Shown: positions 35,534-44,984 of the stretch, in pieces
How positions within the stretch are numbered: the first letter of the stretch is position 1
Layout: each line of letters opens with the position of its first letter
Origin: UBA647 sp964400545
GTDB taxonomy: Bacteria > Acidobacteriota > Aminicenantia > UBA2199
Reading direction: 5' to 3'
DNA: 64,000 bases
NCBI GenBank assembly: GCA_964400545.1
Contig: CAYNUG010000002.1
Location: 7,743 to 71,742 of the forward strand
The notes under the pieces: model-generated
Databases searched by the model: none
The model's input: the letters and a program-made list of their open reading frames with translations, nothing else
Told to the model about the DNA's origin: nothing
Translations under genes and position numbers: made by a program

Positions 35534-36328
35534 TTATTTTCTGTAACTTTTCTCAAGAAAATACATGAGTGTTTTTTTTGGTAATATCCTTTTTAGTATC
35601 AATCCCGTTTTATAAACAAATCCGGGAACACTTAGAAGTTTCCTCTTTTTAAAAGAACTGACAGCTTTTTCTGCAACTTTTTTAGCACTCCAATTAAAAA
35701 AATTGTCTGATCCTCTGAGTTTATCCAACCCTGAATTGGAAAGCATTTCTGTCGCGATCCCTCCCGGTGCGAATGATGATATCGTAATGTTGCTGTTATT
35801 ATTTTCTTTGCTGAGAATTTCCGTAAATACCTGAGCTGCATGTTTGGATGCTGTATAAACACCCTGGTAAACAAGAGGAAAGAAGGCTCCCATACTTGTT
35901 ATATTCAGTATCGCTCCTTTATTTTTCTTTTTAAAATATTCGAGGAACAGTAAACTCAATTTCATTAGGGATTTAAAATTTACCTCTATAATTTGTTCGT
36001 ATTTTTGATAATGCTTTATGTCGGCTGTATTAAAATCTGTCATACCGGCGTTGTTGATTATTGCAAAAACATCTTTTTGTTTTATACTCTCATTAAAGAG
36101 GTTTTCTACGCTCAACGGATCAGAAAGATCTGAACTGATCACCAGGACCTCACTTCCGAACTCTTTTTCGATTTTATTTTTAAGATTTATGAGTCTCTCT
36201 TTTCTCCTTGCAGTAATTATAAGATTTGCTTTTTCTTTTGAGGCAAGTTCTATTGCCAACGCTTCACCAAGACCGGAAGATGCACCGGTCACAACAACCC
36301 ATTTGCCTTTAAAATCAATTTTTTTCAT
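35534..36328 (-). CDS. Short-chain dehydrogenase/reductase (SDR)
   Basis: 264 residues. Classical SDR motifs: VVTGASSGLGEALA (NAD(P) binding, about 12-25), IINNAG, and the catalytic S-Y-K set in SMGAFFPLVYQGVYTASK. The C-terminal tail is hydrophobic and basic, as in membrane-associated acyl or ketone reductases. It is transcribed after the zinc-ribbon gene with a seven-base gap. It converges on EF-G with five bases between. Substrate unknown. Confidence 0.88.
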   Translation of the reverse strand: MKKIDFKGKWVVVTGASSGLGEALAIELASKEKANLIITARRKERLINLKNKIEKEFGSEVLVISSDLSDPLSVENLFNESIKQKDVFAIINNAGMTDFNTADIKHYQKYEQIIEVNFKSLMKLSLLFLEYFKKKNKGAILNITSMGAFFPLVYQGVYTASKHAAQVFTEILSKENNNSNITISSFAPGGIATEMLSNSGLDKLRGSDNFFNWSAKKVAEKAVSSFKKRKLLSVPGFVYKTGLILKRILPKKTLMYFLEKSYRK

Positions 36329-36335
36329 TGCTCAA

Positions 36336-36740
36336 CTATCCCAGAAGGTCTGACAGTTTCCAGATGAACTGACCGACCCCCTTATGAATGCAAAGTCCGA
36401 ACTGGGCTATCATTTCGTAAGCCGCACCGAATTGCGTAATGGCGTAACCTGCAATTGTGAATTGAGCCAGGCTGAACAGTCCCAGACCGAATTGAGAAAT
36501 ATTTATAACTCCTATTCCGAACTGGCCAATTGCTATTATTCCTTTTGCCGGGACGGGAATTCCATTTGGTCTGTATTTAAAGGAGATATGAAGAACAGGC
36601 CATCCCATAAAAGTAGATCTTGATTTATATTCATAACCCCATCCGTCCCATTTTGCTTTTGCGGGATATGGAGCTCCACAACCCGGACAGGAAAAGGCCT
36701 GCTCGCTAATATCTTTTCCACACTCTCTACATTTTTTCAT
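36336..36740 (-). CDS. Zinc-ribbon protein with decapeptide QF repeats
   Basis: 134 residues from the ATG at 36740. A zinc ribbon uses C4, C7, C18 and C21 (CRECG and CPGCG). After a WDGWGYEYKS linker come repeats in which QF recurs exactly every ten residues at 73, 83, 93, 103 and 113 and again at 124, with glycine and small hydrophobics between. This suggests a short beta-helix or stacked hydrophobic hairpins. The frame is open to 36854, but the shorter start lies six bases after TATAAT and begins cleanly before the ribbon. Function unknown; upstream of the SDR. Confidence 0.78.
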   Translation of the reverse strand: MKKCRECGKDISEQAFSCPGCGAPYPAKAKWDGWGYEYKSRSTFMGWPVLHISFKYRPNGIPVPAKGIIAIGQFGIGVINISQFGLGLFSLAQFTIAGYAITQFGAAYEMIAQFGLCIHKGVGQFIWKLSDLLG

Positions 36741-36746
36741 GTCCAT

Positions 36747-36775
36747 ATTATATTTATTATCGGACTTACAAGCAA
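36747..36775 (-). promoter_or_regulatory. Leaderless promoter of the zinc-ribbon gene
   Basis: Minus strand: TTGCTT (complement of 36770-36775), 17 bp, TATAAT (complement of 36747-36752), 6 bp, ATG at 36740. It decides the start over the upstream ATGs. Confidence 0.6.
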
Positions 36776-36905
36776 CAGGAAATAAATTCCGGTAAAATAG
36801 TAATATATAACCTTCAAAATTGACTTTTGAATGAATCTTGAATAGAATCTTCATACAAAAAAATATTGAGTTTAGTTACTTTCATACTGAACAAGGAGAA
36901 TCGAA

Positions 36906-37838
36906 ATGGAAAAAAGAGATGTTATAATAATCGGATCTGGTCCGGCAGGTCTGACAGCAGCAATATATGCGTCACGGGCAAATTTAAAACCTCTTGTTAT
37001 AGAGGGTTATGGAGCTGGTGGCCAGCTCATGATCACGACTGAGGTGGAAAATTTCCCGGGCTTTAGAGAAGGGATAACAGGTCCTGATCTGATTGCAGAA
37101 TTAAGAGCTCAGGCGGAACGGTTTGGGACGGAATTTCTGACTGCAGATGTTACAAAAGTTGAACTCACCGGTGACAGAAAAATTGTATGGGAAGATGATA
37201 ACGAATATGAGGCAAAAGCCGTAATAATTGCAACAGGTGCTACTGCGAATCTTCTCGGAATTGAAAGTGAAAAGAAATTAATGGGAAGAGGAGTAAGTGC
37301 ATGTGCAACATGTGACGGATTCTTCTTTAAAGATAAGGTAGTATGTGTTATAGGTGGCGGGGACAGCGCCATGGAAGAAGGTACTTTTCTCACAAAGTTT
37401 GCAGAAAAGGTATATATTATTCATAGAAGGGATGAGTTCCGCGCTTCAAAAATAATGGTTCAGAAAGCAGAAAAGAACCCGAAAGTTGAATTCATTATGA
37501 ATGCGGTTCCCGTAGAAATGCTTGGAGAAGAAAGAGTGACAGGGATCAGGCTCAGAGATACAGTTTCCGGCAAGGAAAAAGATATAGATCTGGATGGGAT
37601 ATTTGTAGCGATAGGCCATACTCCAAGTACAAAATTATTTAAGGATCAGATAACTACTGATAAAAAGGGGTATATAGTTACTTCTCAGGATAAGAATAAA
37701 ACAACTTACACAAACATTCCCGGAGTATTTGCCTGTGGCGATGTCCAGGATTCCTTATACAGGCAGGCAATCACGGCTGCAGGGAGTGGATGCCAGGCAG
37801 CACTGGATTGTGAAAAGTTTCTTGAGGAGAATGAATAG
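36906..37838 (+). CDS. trxB: Thioredoxin reductase
   Basis: 310 residues. FAD-binding GSGPAGLTAAIYASRA (10-25), redox-active CATC (C133, C136), NADPH-binding GGGDSAMEE and the FAD tail GVFACGDVQD are all present. It reduces thioredoxin-like proteins with NADPH in the cytoplasm. GGAG is placed well before the ATG. It stands alone between divergent and unrelated neighbours; a glutaredoxin-like protein at 52 kb may be one partner. Confidence 0.95.
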   Translation: MEKRDVIIIGSGPAGLTAAIYASRANLKPLVIEGYGAGGQLMITTEVENFPGFREGITGPDLIAELRAQAERFGTEFLTADVTKVELTGDRKIVWEDDNEYEAKAVIIATGATANLLGIESEKKLMGRGVSACATCDGFFFKDKVVCVIGGGDSAMEEGTFLTKFAEKVYIIHRRDEFRASKIMVQKAEKNPKVEFIMNAVPVEMLGEERVTGIRLRDTVSGKEKDIDLDGIFVAIGHTPSTKLFKDQITTDKKGYIVTSQDKNKTTYTNIPGVFACGDVQDSLYRQAITAAGSGCQAALDCEKFLEENE

Positions 37839-37874
37839 CTGAATTTATTTGTTTTTTATAAACGGGGCTGATAA

Positions 37875-40673
37875 TTGAATTTCAAAAGAGTCTCTCTTCT
37901 TGTGATTCTGTTTTTTTTGATCGGGGGAATACTTCAGCCAAAATATCATCCGGAGATAAAATGGAATGAGATATCTCATGGAAAATTTATAATAATTTAT
38001 CCTGAAGATCTAAAAAAGAAAGCTCTTTATTCTTTGAATATTGCGGAGAAATTATATGTTGAGATCAAAGAGTTCTGGAAAAATGATATTAACGGGAGAG
38101 TAAGGATACTGATCCATGATTCATCGGATAGTTTTAATGAAAAATCCACCTTTTTTCCGTTTAACAGGATCATTATCTCGATATGTCCTCCGGAGCCCTA
38201 TTCTTTGTTCGGGAATTATGCCGACCACATCAAAAATGTAATAAGACATGGTCTGAACAGAATATTTGTTCTCAACAAAGGATCAAGGGTTTTAAACTTT
38301 TTCAGGAAGTATTTCGGATCCAACTCTGTGTTTTTCCCAACCATTTCTATTCCCGAATGGACAAGGTCGGGCTTAGCCGCTTTCGAGGAGATCGGTTCGG
38401 GAACAGGTACCCGATTTAGTTCTCCGGAGTTTGAACTTATTTTAAATAAGATAGCTTCTGAAAACAAATTTCCACCTTCGGGATCGTTGAAAAGCAGAAG
38501 TGCGAAATGGCCAGGACCAGTTACTTCAGATGTTTTTGGTTCCGGTTTGATCAAATTTCTTTTTGAAAGTGAAAAAAAAGATAAAATAATAAAATTCGTA
38601 CAGAACTACGCTTCTAATCCCCTTCCTGTTGAATTCAGGGGATTGTTCAAGCTAAGTTTTTTGCCTATGTCAAAGCGATTTAAAATGGTATTCGGGAAAA
38701 GTCTGACAAATGTCTTGAGTGAAATTGAATCCAGGTCAGGGAAAAGAGATAGGATCAATAATAATTATAAAAAACTAACTGATTCCGGTTTTGTTAAACA
38801 GTTTGTGACATATCTTTCGAATGGCAGTTTGGTTTTTTTTGCAGAAGATTATAAAAGCTATCCGGGGGTTTTTATTATGAAGAAGTCTGACGGGAAAGTA
38901 TCGTCCCTCTTCAGAAAGAAATCCGTGATTGGTATCAGTTATTTCAAGGATGAGAATATTCTCTATTTTTCAGCGATTGATTCTTTTAGGAAGTATTTTG
39001 ATTTTGCAGATATTTACAGTTTTAATCTTAATGAGAAAAGGATTGTGAGATTATCAAGAGGAGAAAGGCTTTCATATCCTGTAAGATCAGGCAATAAGAT
39101 ATATTGTATAAAAAATGATAGTGAAGGATCGTATCTGGTGTATTTAAAGACAGGTGACTCGAAAGTACATAAAATATCAGACAGATTCACATCTTTGTCC
39201 GGTTTATCGGTTTCACCGGATGGAAGACGTATCGCTGTTTCGGTCAAAGGGGATAACCACAATTGGAAGATAGGTGTTTTCAATATAGAGGGTAATATTC
39301 AGGGTTTTATCGACTACAAAGGGAACAGATCTTTTTCACCGGTTTGGAAGAGTAGTGATGACCTGATGTTTGTAACTGCTCTTGAGAAGAGATTCGGATT
39401 GATTTTGTTTAATATGAGATCCGGAAAAACGAAAATGTATAATTCAGATGATCTACCTTCATTTAAATTTTTCTGTATCACAGGTACGGATAGTATCGTT
39501 GCTCCGGTTCTGACCGGGAAGGGTTATGATTTGATGAAGATCGATCTGAATACTATGGCATCTGAGTGTTTTTCCTGTTCTCTGTCTGAATCGGAAATGA
39601 AACCAGGTAATGGATCATCATCTGTTCCTGTTGAAAATAATTATAGATCTTTCAGAGATTTTACACCAAAATATTTTACTTTGACCTTTAGAGAAGGGGG
39701 GGATGAGCTGCAAGCGGGCCTTCTTGCATCCGGTTTCGATTTGTTGAAGAAGCACTACTTTAAAGTAAAGTATCTTTCGGGAGTGGTAAGCGGAAGATCA
39801 AATTATTACCTTAATTATATTTACAACGGACTTCCCGGGGAATTCAATTTGAAATACTCAAATTTTTCTGATTTGAACAGAAGTGATGAAATGGGAAAGT
39901 TTTTTCATGTATCAAAAAAATTCACTGCTTCTTATACTTTCCCGCTCTCAATTACTTCCGATGGTGTTTTTTCAATATTTACGGATATTCATCTTGAAAG
40001 TAATGTTGACAGGTTCAATAAATCATTTGATGATATTAATACAGTTTTCAATGGAGTTAGAGCGGGAGTGAGTATTCGCTCGACAGAGATTTATTATAAT
40101 TCCATATCGGAAAATGACGGTTTTAATTTTAATGTGATCTATTCACAGGAAATGAAGTCACTTGGCAGTTTTTCCGATTCAAGAATGTTTTCACTGGAAT
40201 ATTCACAATTTCTTCCCATTTCAGATATTAATGTTTTAGCTTTGAGATTTGCTTTTGCAGAATCATGGGGACAATACAGGAGAAAGTTCCGTTTGGGAGG
40301 GATCACTGGAGGTACTGGGCAGAGTTATTCAAATGAAAGATTGTTCGGGCTTTTGAGAGGATATCCGTCCGGATATTTCAGTGGTACAACCGGATTTTCC
40401 TTGAATTTAGAATACAGAATGCTAATAACAAGAATAGAGAGACCTTTCCTTATCTTTAAAAGTATCGAAAGTATTTATGCGTCACTATTTCTTGACTCAG
40501 GCCAGGTGTGTGGAGAGAGGATGGGGCTTGATCCTGTAATTTCAGCTGGTGGAGAACTTAACCTGGTGTTGTATCTTGGTTCCTTGAAATATGTGGTAAC
40601 AGGTGGTGTTGCCTTTGGGATCAATCCGGAAAGGTCCCCGGTTTTTTATTTCAGGATCGGAAGTTCATTCTGA
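37875..40673 (+). CDS. Exported propeller and outer-membrane barrel protein with degenerate peptidase-like N-domain
   Basis: 932 residues, TTG start (37875) and signal peptide (KRVSLLVILFFLIGGILQ). Residues about 25-290 resemble the peptidase-MA region placed before TolB propellers, but the HExxH zinc site appears as HGLNR, so catalysis is unlikely. A TolB-like propeller follows (about 300-590; LSVSPDGRRIAVSVKGD). The rest is a strand-rich barrel ending FYFRIGSSF, a typical outer-membrane C-terminus with final F, recalling BamA/Omp85 barrels. It may assemble or display envelope proteins. The following gene converges with a two-base gap. Confidence 0.75.
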   Translation: MNFKRVSLLVILFFLIGGILQPKYHPEIKWNEISHGKFIIIYPEDLKKKALYSLNIAEKLYVEIKEFWKNDINGRVRILIHDSSDSFNEKSTFFPFNRIIISICPPEPYSLFGNYADHIKNVIRHGLNRIFVLNKGSRVLNFFRKYFGSNSVFFPTISIPEWTRSGLAAFEEIGSGTGTRFSSPEFELILNKIASENKFPPSGSLKSRSAKWPGPVTSDVFGSGLIKFLFESEKKDKIIKFVQNYASNPLPVEFRGLFKLSFLPMSKRFKMVFGKSLTNVLSEIESRSGKRDRINNNYKKLTDSGFVKQFVTYLSNGSLVFFAEDYKSYPGVFIMKKSDGKVSSLFRKKSVIGISYFKDENILYFSAIDSFRKYFDFADIYSFNLNEKRIVRLSRGERLSYPVRSGNKIYCIKNDSEGSYLVYLKTGDSKVHKISDRFTSLSGLSVSPDGRRIAVSVKGDNHNWKIGVFNIEGNIQGFIDYKGNRSFSPVWKSSDDLMFVTALEKRFGLILFNMRSGKTKMYNSDDLPSFKFFCITGTDSIVAPVLTGKGYDLMKIDLNTMASECFSCSLSESEMKPGNGSSSVPVENNYRSFRDFTPKYFTLTFREGGDELQAGLLASGFDLLKKHYFKVKYLSGVVSGRSNYYLNYIYNGLPGEFNLKYSNFSDLNRSDEMGKFFHVSKKFTASYTFPLSITSDGVFSIFTDIHLESNVDRFNKSFDDINTVFNGVRAGVSIRSTEIYYNSISENDGFNFNVIYSQEMKSLGSFSDSRMFSLEYSQFLPISDINVLALRFAFAESWGQYRRKFRLGGITGGTGQSYSNERLFGLLRGYPSGYFSGTTGFSLNLEYRMLITRIERPFLIFKSIESIYASLFLDSGQVCGERMGLDPVISAGGELNLVLYLGSLKYVVTGGVAFGINPERSPVFYFRIGSSF

Positions 40674-40675
40674 GA

Positions 40676-41467
40676 TCAAGTATGATCTGCAAGCAGGTAT
40701 TCTCGCTTTTTGAAAACATATACTGACACGGCAAAGAATATGGCAGAGAAGATGAGAAGGGTTATCAGTGCTTTTGCATAACCCGGTTGTACAACACCTA
40801 TGTTCAATATCCCTTTCTCTTTAGGTATCCTGATCGGTGACAAAGAATTGAAGTAGAAAAAGATTGTCAACTTCTGAGCAGTTCCGGGTAGTATTTGAGC
40901 GATTGTTTCCCATCCGAATATATATATTAATCCTATAATAGTTGATTTCTTTAGTAAAACGCCAAACAGTAGAAAAAGGGAACTGTATGCAATAATAGCG
41001 ACCAGTCCGGTAAATTGAAGCTGAAGAAGGGTTGCTATGCTTTTAGTTGTAAAAATTTTTTTGAAGTGAGTCATAATATATAAAATTGTTGATCCGATCG
41101 AGAAACTGAGAAAGGATACGGAAAGATATGCGGAAAATTTTCCGCTTAAAATAGAAAATTTTGAAACCGGGGATGTGTTCAGATAGATCAGGGTTTTGCT
41201 GTCGATCTCATCACTTAGGACTGCGGCACCGAAAAGGAGTGAGATCAATTGGATATAAAATTGGAAATAGAAAGGCATTCCTCCGTTTTTAAAAAAATCA
41301 CTCCCGGCTAACAGGTTGTCATGATAGATTAATTTGAGGCCGTTAATGATCAGAAAGATCAGTAACGGAGTAAGGGAGAACAAAATAAAGAATTTCGTTT
41401 TCTTAGATCGCATAAGGATCTTTACAAAAAAACCGTAGATCACTTTTATTTTATTAAGATTGGCCAT
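40676..41467 (-). CDS. ABC-2 type permease (second pair)
   Basis: 263 residues with about six membrane helices (for example FILFSLTPLLIFLIINGLKL and IALLFGAAV-type segments). The layout fits an ABC-2 exporter permease. It starts two bases after the ATPase at 41470 ends, as the last of four co-transcribed genes. The substrate is not visible. Confidence 0.82.
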   Translation of the reverse strand: MANLNKIKVIYGFFVKILMRSKKTKFFILFSLTPLLIFLIINGLKLIYHDNLLAGSDFFKNGGMPFYFQFYIQLISLLFGAAVLSDEIDSKTLIYLNTSPVSKFSILSGKFSAYLSVSFLSFSIGSTILYIMTHFKKIFTTKSIATLLQLQFTGLVAIIAYSSLFLLFGVLLKKSTIIGLIYIFGWETIAQILPGTAQKLTIFFYFNSLSPIRIPKEKGILNIGVVQPGYAKALITLLIFSAIFFAVSVYVFKKREYLLADHT

Positions 41468-41469
41468 TG

Positions 41470-42396
41470 TTACCTTCCAATTAGATAGTCAAAAACAGAT
41501 TGGAGATTATCATCAGGAGAAGTTATTTCACTGACGTTGATAGTAGAATTGCTTATGGCATTAGTAAGTGTATCGAAGAATCTGTCCCTTTTATCTGTTT
41601 CAAATATCACTTTCTTTTCGTTGTCCAGAAATTGAATGTTCAACAGCAGATCATCCTTCATCATTTTCATGGCAAGATCTCTGCTATTGTCACAAATTAC
41701 TGAGATCTTGTGGGGATGTGATCCGATAAGGTCTCTGATCTCCTGAATATCCCCATGAGCGAAGATTTTCCCCTGATGAATTAGAATTACATTGTTTGTC
41801 ATTGACTCGATCTCGGAGAGAATATGTGAGGAAACTATAATAGTCCTTCCTTCTTCTTCGAACTCTTTCAACATCTTTATGATCCTGATTCGCCAAAGTG
41901 GGTCAACTCCTCTCAATGGTTCGTCAAGGATAAGCAGATCAGAGTCATTTATTATACTTGAGGCAAATTTAAGCCTTTGTCTCATCCCAAGGCTATATGC
42001 AGTTATCTTTCTATCTTTACTGTCAGTCAGGCCTACTTTCTCAATAGCAGTAAGAGCTCGCTGATCAGTCTCTTTTTTACTATAACCGAAAAGTGCAGAT
42101 TTGAACCGGATAAATTCCCAACCTGTAACCTCACGATAGTAAGCATCGAATTCAGGACAATACCCGATCCTCTGAAACAGTTCCTGATTGTCGAAAACCG
42201 GCTCATCAAATATTTTGATCTCGCCGATATTCGGTTTCAATTGTCCTGTCAGGATCTTTAGGAAAGTTGATTTTCCGGCTCCGTTCGGTCCCAGCAGTCC
42301 TTGAATTCCTTTTGAGATCTCTACTGATATTTCACTCAGCCCGAGAACATTTCCATACCATTTTGAAAGGTTTTCACCTTTTATGACCGTACTCAT
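41470..42396 (-). CDS. ABC transporter ATP-binding protein (second pair)
   Basis: 308 residues. Walker A GPNGAGKST, signature YSLGMRQRL and Walker B DLLILDEP are intact, with the switch region SSHILSEIE. It drives the neighbouring permease. The C-terminal 90 residues form the usual extra domain of ABC-2-type ATPases. It starts one base after the permease of the first pair stops, so the two ATPase-permease pairs form one operon. Confidence 0.92.
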   Translation of the reverse strand: MSTVIKGENLSKWYGNVLGLSEISVEISKGIQGLLGPNGAGKSTFLKILTGQLKPNIGEIKIFDEPVFDNQELFQRIGYCPEFDAYYREVTGWEFIRFKSALFGYSKKETDQRALTAIEKVGLTDSKDRKITAYSLGMRQRLKFASSIINDSDLLILDEPLRGVDPLWRIRIIKMLKEFEEEGRTIIVSSHILSEIESMTNNVILIHQGKIFAHGDIQEIRDLIGSHPHKISVICDNSRDLAMKMMKDDLLLNIQFLDNEKKVIFETDKRDRFFDTLTNAISNSTINVSEITSPDDNLQSVFDYLIGR

Positions 42397-42397
42397 T

Positions 42398-43246
42398 CTA
42401 TATCTCCACCTTTTTGAGCCTGTATGAGAGGACTAGCAGGAATACAGCTGTCAGTCCGAGGAGAATTGCACCCGATATCCACCCAGGGGCACTAAATTCG
42501 AGTTGTGTACCAAACACAAAGGATCCAAACTGCTGTATGTTTTTTTCAATTGAGATATACATGAAATTATCGTTTTTGAATATTCCCCAGAACATCCCTG
42601 CGATCATCTGGCTCATAAAGAAGGCAACAAAGAAAATTATCTTTACAAATCTTCCGTTCTCACTTAACGATGAGAGCATAAGCATCAGAGATGACCAGAA
42701 GAGAGAAATGACGACCGGGAATATAATTGATTTGGTTAATAAAGTAATTCCTGCAGAAAAATCTCCGGTAAAAATTACTTTGAAAATCACGAGAAGTATA
42801 CCCGGGACAAGTGTGAACATGAGAAGGTAGAAGAGTATAATGGAAAATTTTCCTGTAATATAGTCAAGTTTACTAAGGGGTCTTGCAAGATAGAGAGAGA
42901 TAGATCTATGTTTAAGGTCATTTGATATCAGTTCGGATCCTGCAAAGACGGAAAGTATGGCACTCATGAAAACAAGAAATCCGTTTGTATAATATGTCCT
43001 GAAAAGCTGAGCATCTGAAGATATCATCTTAACAAGCTTTGACATCATTTTAAGTTCGGGTTTTGATGATATATAAAGTGCTATAAGAAAAATAAAGAAT
43101 AGTGAAGATGTTGTTGCAAATAGAAGTTTTGAGAATCTTTTTTTGTAGACACCCTTAATACCTGTTGTAAATATAGGGAACCACTTTGTTTTTGATCTGT
43201 TCAGATCTCCTTCCCAATTGTAATAACCGCCTTCTCTAATCGGCAC
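42398..43246 (-). CDS. ABC-2 type permease (first pair)
   Basis: 282 residues. A cytoplasmic N-terminus (GGYYNWEGDLNRSKTKWFPI) leads into about six membrane helices (LLFATTSSLFFIFLIALYIS and later ISLFWSSLMLMLSSLSENGR). It overlaps the end of the ATPase gene by 11 bases, implying coupling. Such permeases export or extract lipids, peptides or drugs; the substrate is unknown. Confidence 0.85.
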   Translation of the reverse strand: MPIREGGYYNWEGDLNRSKTKWFPIFTTGIKGVYKKRFSKLLFATTSSLFFIFLIALYISSKPELKMMSKLVKMISSDAQLFRTYYTNGFLVFMSAILSVFAGSELISNDLKHRSISLYLARPLSKLDYITGKFSIILFYLLMFTLVPGILLVIFKVIFTGDFSAGITLLTKSIIFPVVISLFWSSLMLMLSSLSENGRFVKIIFFVAFFMSQMIAGMFWGIFKNDNFMYISIEKNIQQFGSFVFGTQLEFSAPGWISGAILLGLTAVFLLVLSYRLKKVEI

Positions 43247-44156
43247 TGTTCTCTCCTATTGCATTCATGAACGTATCCTCCAGTGTCGATCTTTTTCTAA
43301 GGAAATGGCGGATGTGAGTCCCGGATTTGAGTGCAGCATCAAAGATCTTCTTTGTGGAAAAATCAGATGGGAGTTGTATTTTGATCATACCACGGCCGGC
43401 TTCTTCGTATTTGAATTCTTTGAATATATTTAAGAACCCGGAAATGTTCCCTCCGAGTTTGATCTCGAAGATATCAACATTTTTTGAGGTTATGACAGAT
43501 ATTTTTTCGTTAGCAATGATCTTCCCTTTGTCCATTATGATCACATCTTCACATGTGGCTTCGATGTCTGTAAGAATATGAGAAGATATTATTATGCTCA
43601 TTGTTCCTTTTCTTGATATATCATTGATCAGTTCGATCATTTCTTTCCTGGAACCGGGGTCCATTCCTGATGTAGGTTCATCAAGGAAGAGCAGGACCGG
43701 ATCGTGAACTATGGAAGAAGCAAGCTTGAGCCTCTGCATCATTCCCGAGGAATATGTTTCGACCTTTCTGTATCTTGATTCTTCAAGTCCGACATAATAG
43801 AGTACTTCATGAGCTCTTTTAATGGCTTCCTGCTTAGGCATTCCGCTCAACCGACCGAGGTAAGAAGTGAAATCAACTGCATCCATCCCGGGGATGATCG
43901 AATCTCTCTCTGACATATATCCGACTTGCTCTCTTAACTCTCTTCTGTTTTCTTCAATGTTATAACCGAGTATTTTTCCGTGTCCCGCCGAGGCTTTCAA
44001 AAATCCGAGGATCAGTTTCATGAGAGTAGTCTTGCCGGCACCGTTAGGTCCGAGAAGACCATATATCCCTTTTTTGGTGATCAGGCTGACATTGTCAACT
44101 GCTTTTATGTTGCCGTAGCTGAAGGTCAGCCCGTTCAATTCGATTGTTGTTCCCAC
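43236..44156 (-). CDS. ABC transporter ATP-binding protein (first pair)
   Basis: 306 residues. Walker A GPNGAGKTT, signature YSSGMMQRLKLA and Walker B VLLFLDEPTSGMD are complete. The start is GTG with no Shine-Dalgarno, six bases after a TATACT, so the transcript may be leaderless. It heads the four-gene operon of two ATPase-permease pairs, which could form two exporters or one heteromeric complex. Confidence 0.92.
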   Translation of the reverse strand: MGTTIELNGLTFSYGNIKAVDNVSLITKKGIYGLLGPNGAGKTTLMKLILGFLKASAGHGKILGYNIEENRRELREQVGYMSERDSIIPGMDAVDFTSYLGRLSGMPKQEAIKRAHEVLYYVGLEESRYRKVETYSSGMMQRLKLASSIVHDPVLLFLDEPTSGMDPGSRKEMIELINDISRKGTMSIIISSHILTDIEATCEDVIIMDKGKIIANEKISVITSKNVDIFEIKLGGNISGFLNIFKEFKYEEAGRGMIKIQLPSDFSTKKIFDAALKSGTHIRHFLRKRSTLEDTFMNAIGENSAD

Positions 44157-44162
44157 AATTTA

Positions 44163-44168
44163 AGTATA
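44163..44168 (-). promoter_or_regulatory. Candidate leaderless -10 element of the ABC operon
   Basis: Minus strand TATACT is followed by 6 bp and the GTG start at 44156. The hexamer 17 bp upstream (GAAACA) is a poor -35. Confidence 0.4.
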
Positions 44169-44229
44169 CGATTTTTTTTTGATATTGTTTCTTTTATGGA
44201 TTATCATACTAAATTCAGAAGGAGGTAGG

Positions 44230-44982
44230 ATGAAGAAAAATATTTTTAATATAATCCTTCTTAACGGAAGACCGGCAGCTGGGAAATCAGAAGTAATTGA
44301 TTACTTGAAGAATGTTCCCGTCGAAGAGAGGATAGAGAAGTTTCATATTGGAGAATTTGAAGAAATTGATGACTTTCCAATTCTGTGGGAACAATTTGAA
44401 GATGATGACATTCTTGAAAAGATGGGATTGCCCAGGTTGATCTCCAATCCTTTTTTTGAATACAAAGGTAAGAAATACGAAGGATATGTATTCAAAGAAA
44501 AATGGTACTGGAATTTTCTTATAGAAAAAATTAATTTTATTTATTGGAAAAAATTGAAAGAAGATCCTGGATATCACGACAACAGAACTGCTATCATAGA
44601 ATTTTCGCGCGGTTCGGAGCATGGTGGATTTAATACTGCGTATGACCATATTTCAGATCAGATACTTAAAGAAAGTGCAACTCTTTACATAGATGTTAGC
44701 TGGGAAGAGTCATTGAAAAAGAACAGAAGACGGTATAATCCTGATAAACCCGATTCGATACTCGAACATGCACTTGAGGATATTAAAATTGAAAAGCTTT
44801 ATAAAGGGTCAGATTGGAAGGATTTTGTATCGGGAGACAAAAATTTTATTCACGTCAAAGACTGGAAGATCCCTTATGTAATATTTGAGAATATGCCGGA
44901 AAAAACTGATGATCCGGAAAAGATCGGGCCTCATCTTGAGGATGTGCTTAACAGATTGTGGAAAAATTATTCAAAGAGGTGA
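44230..44982 (+). CDS. P-loop NTPase/kinase-like protein of unknown function
   Basis: About 250 residues. A Walker A loop is near the N-terminus (LLNGRPAAGKSEVIDYL). I start at the ATG at 44230 because GGAGG lies five bases before it. A later motif TAIIEFSRGSEHGGFNTAY and VSWEESLKKNRRRYNPDKPD may form the acceptor site and lid. No named family is recognised. It is two bases upstream of the MFS gene, so it may phosphorylate or otherwise act on what that carrier brings in. Confidence 0.7.
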   Translation: MKKNIFNIILLNGRPAAGKSEVIDYLKNVPVEERIEKFHIGEFEEIDDFPILWEQFEDDDILEKMGLPRLISNPFFEYKGKKYEGYVFKEKWYWNFLIEKINFIYWKKLKEDPGYHDNRTAIIEFSRGSEHGGFNTAYDHISDQILKESATLYIDVSWEESLKKNRRRYNPDKPDSILEHALEDIKIEKLYKGSDWKDFVSGDKNFIHVKDWKIPYVIFENMPEKTDDPEKIGPHLEDVLNRLWKNYSKR

Positions 44983-44984
44983 AT

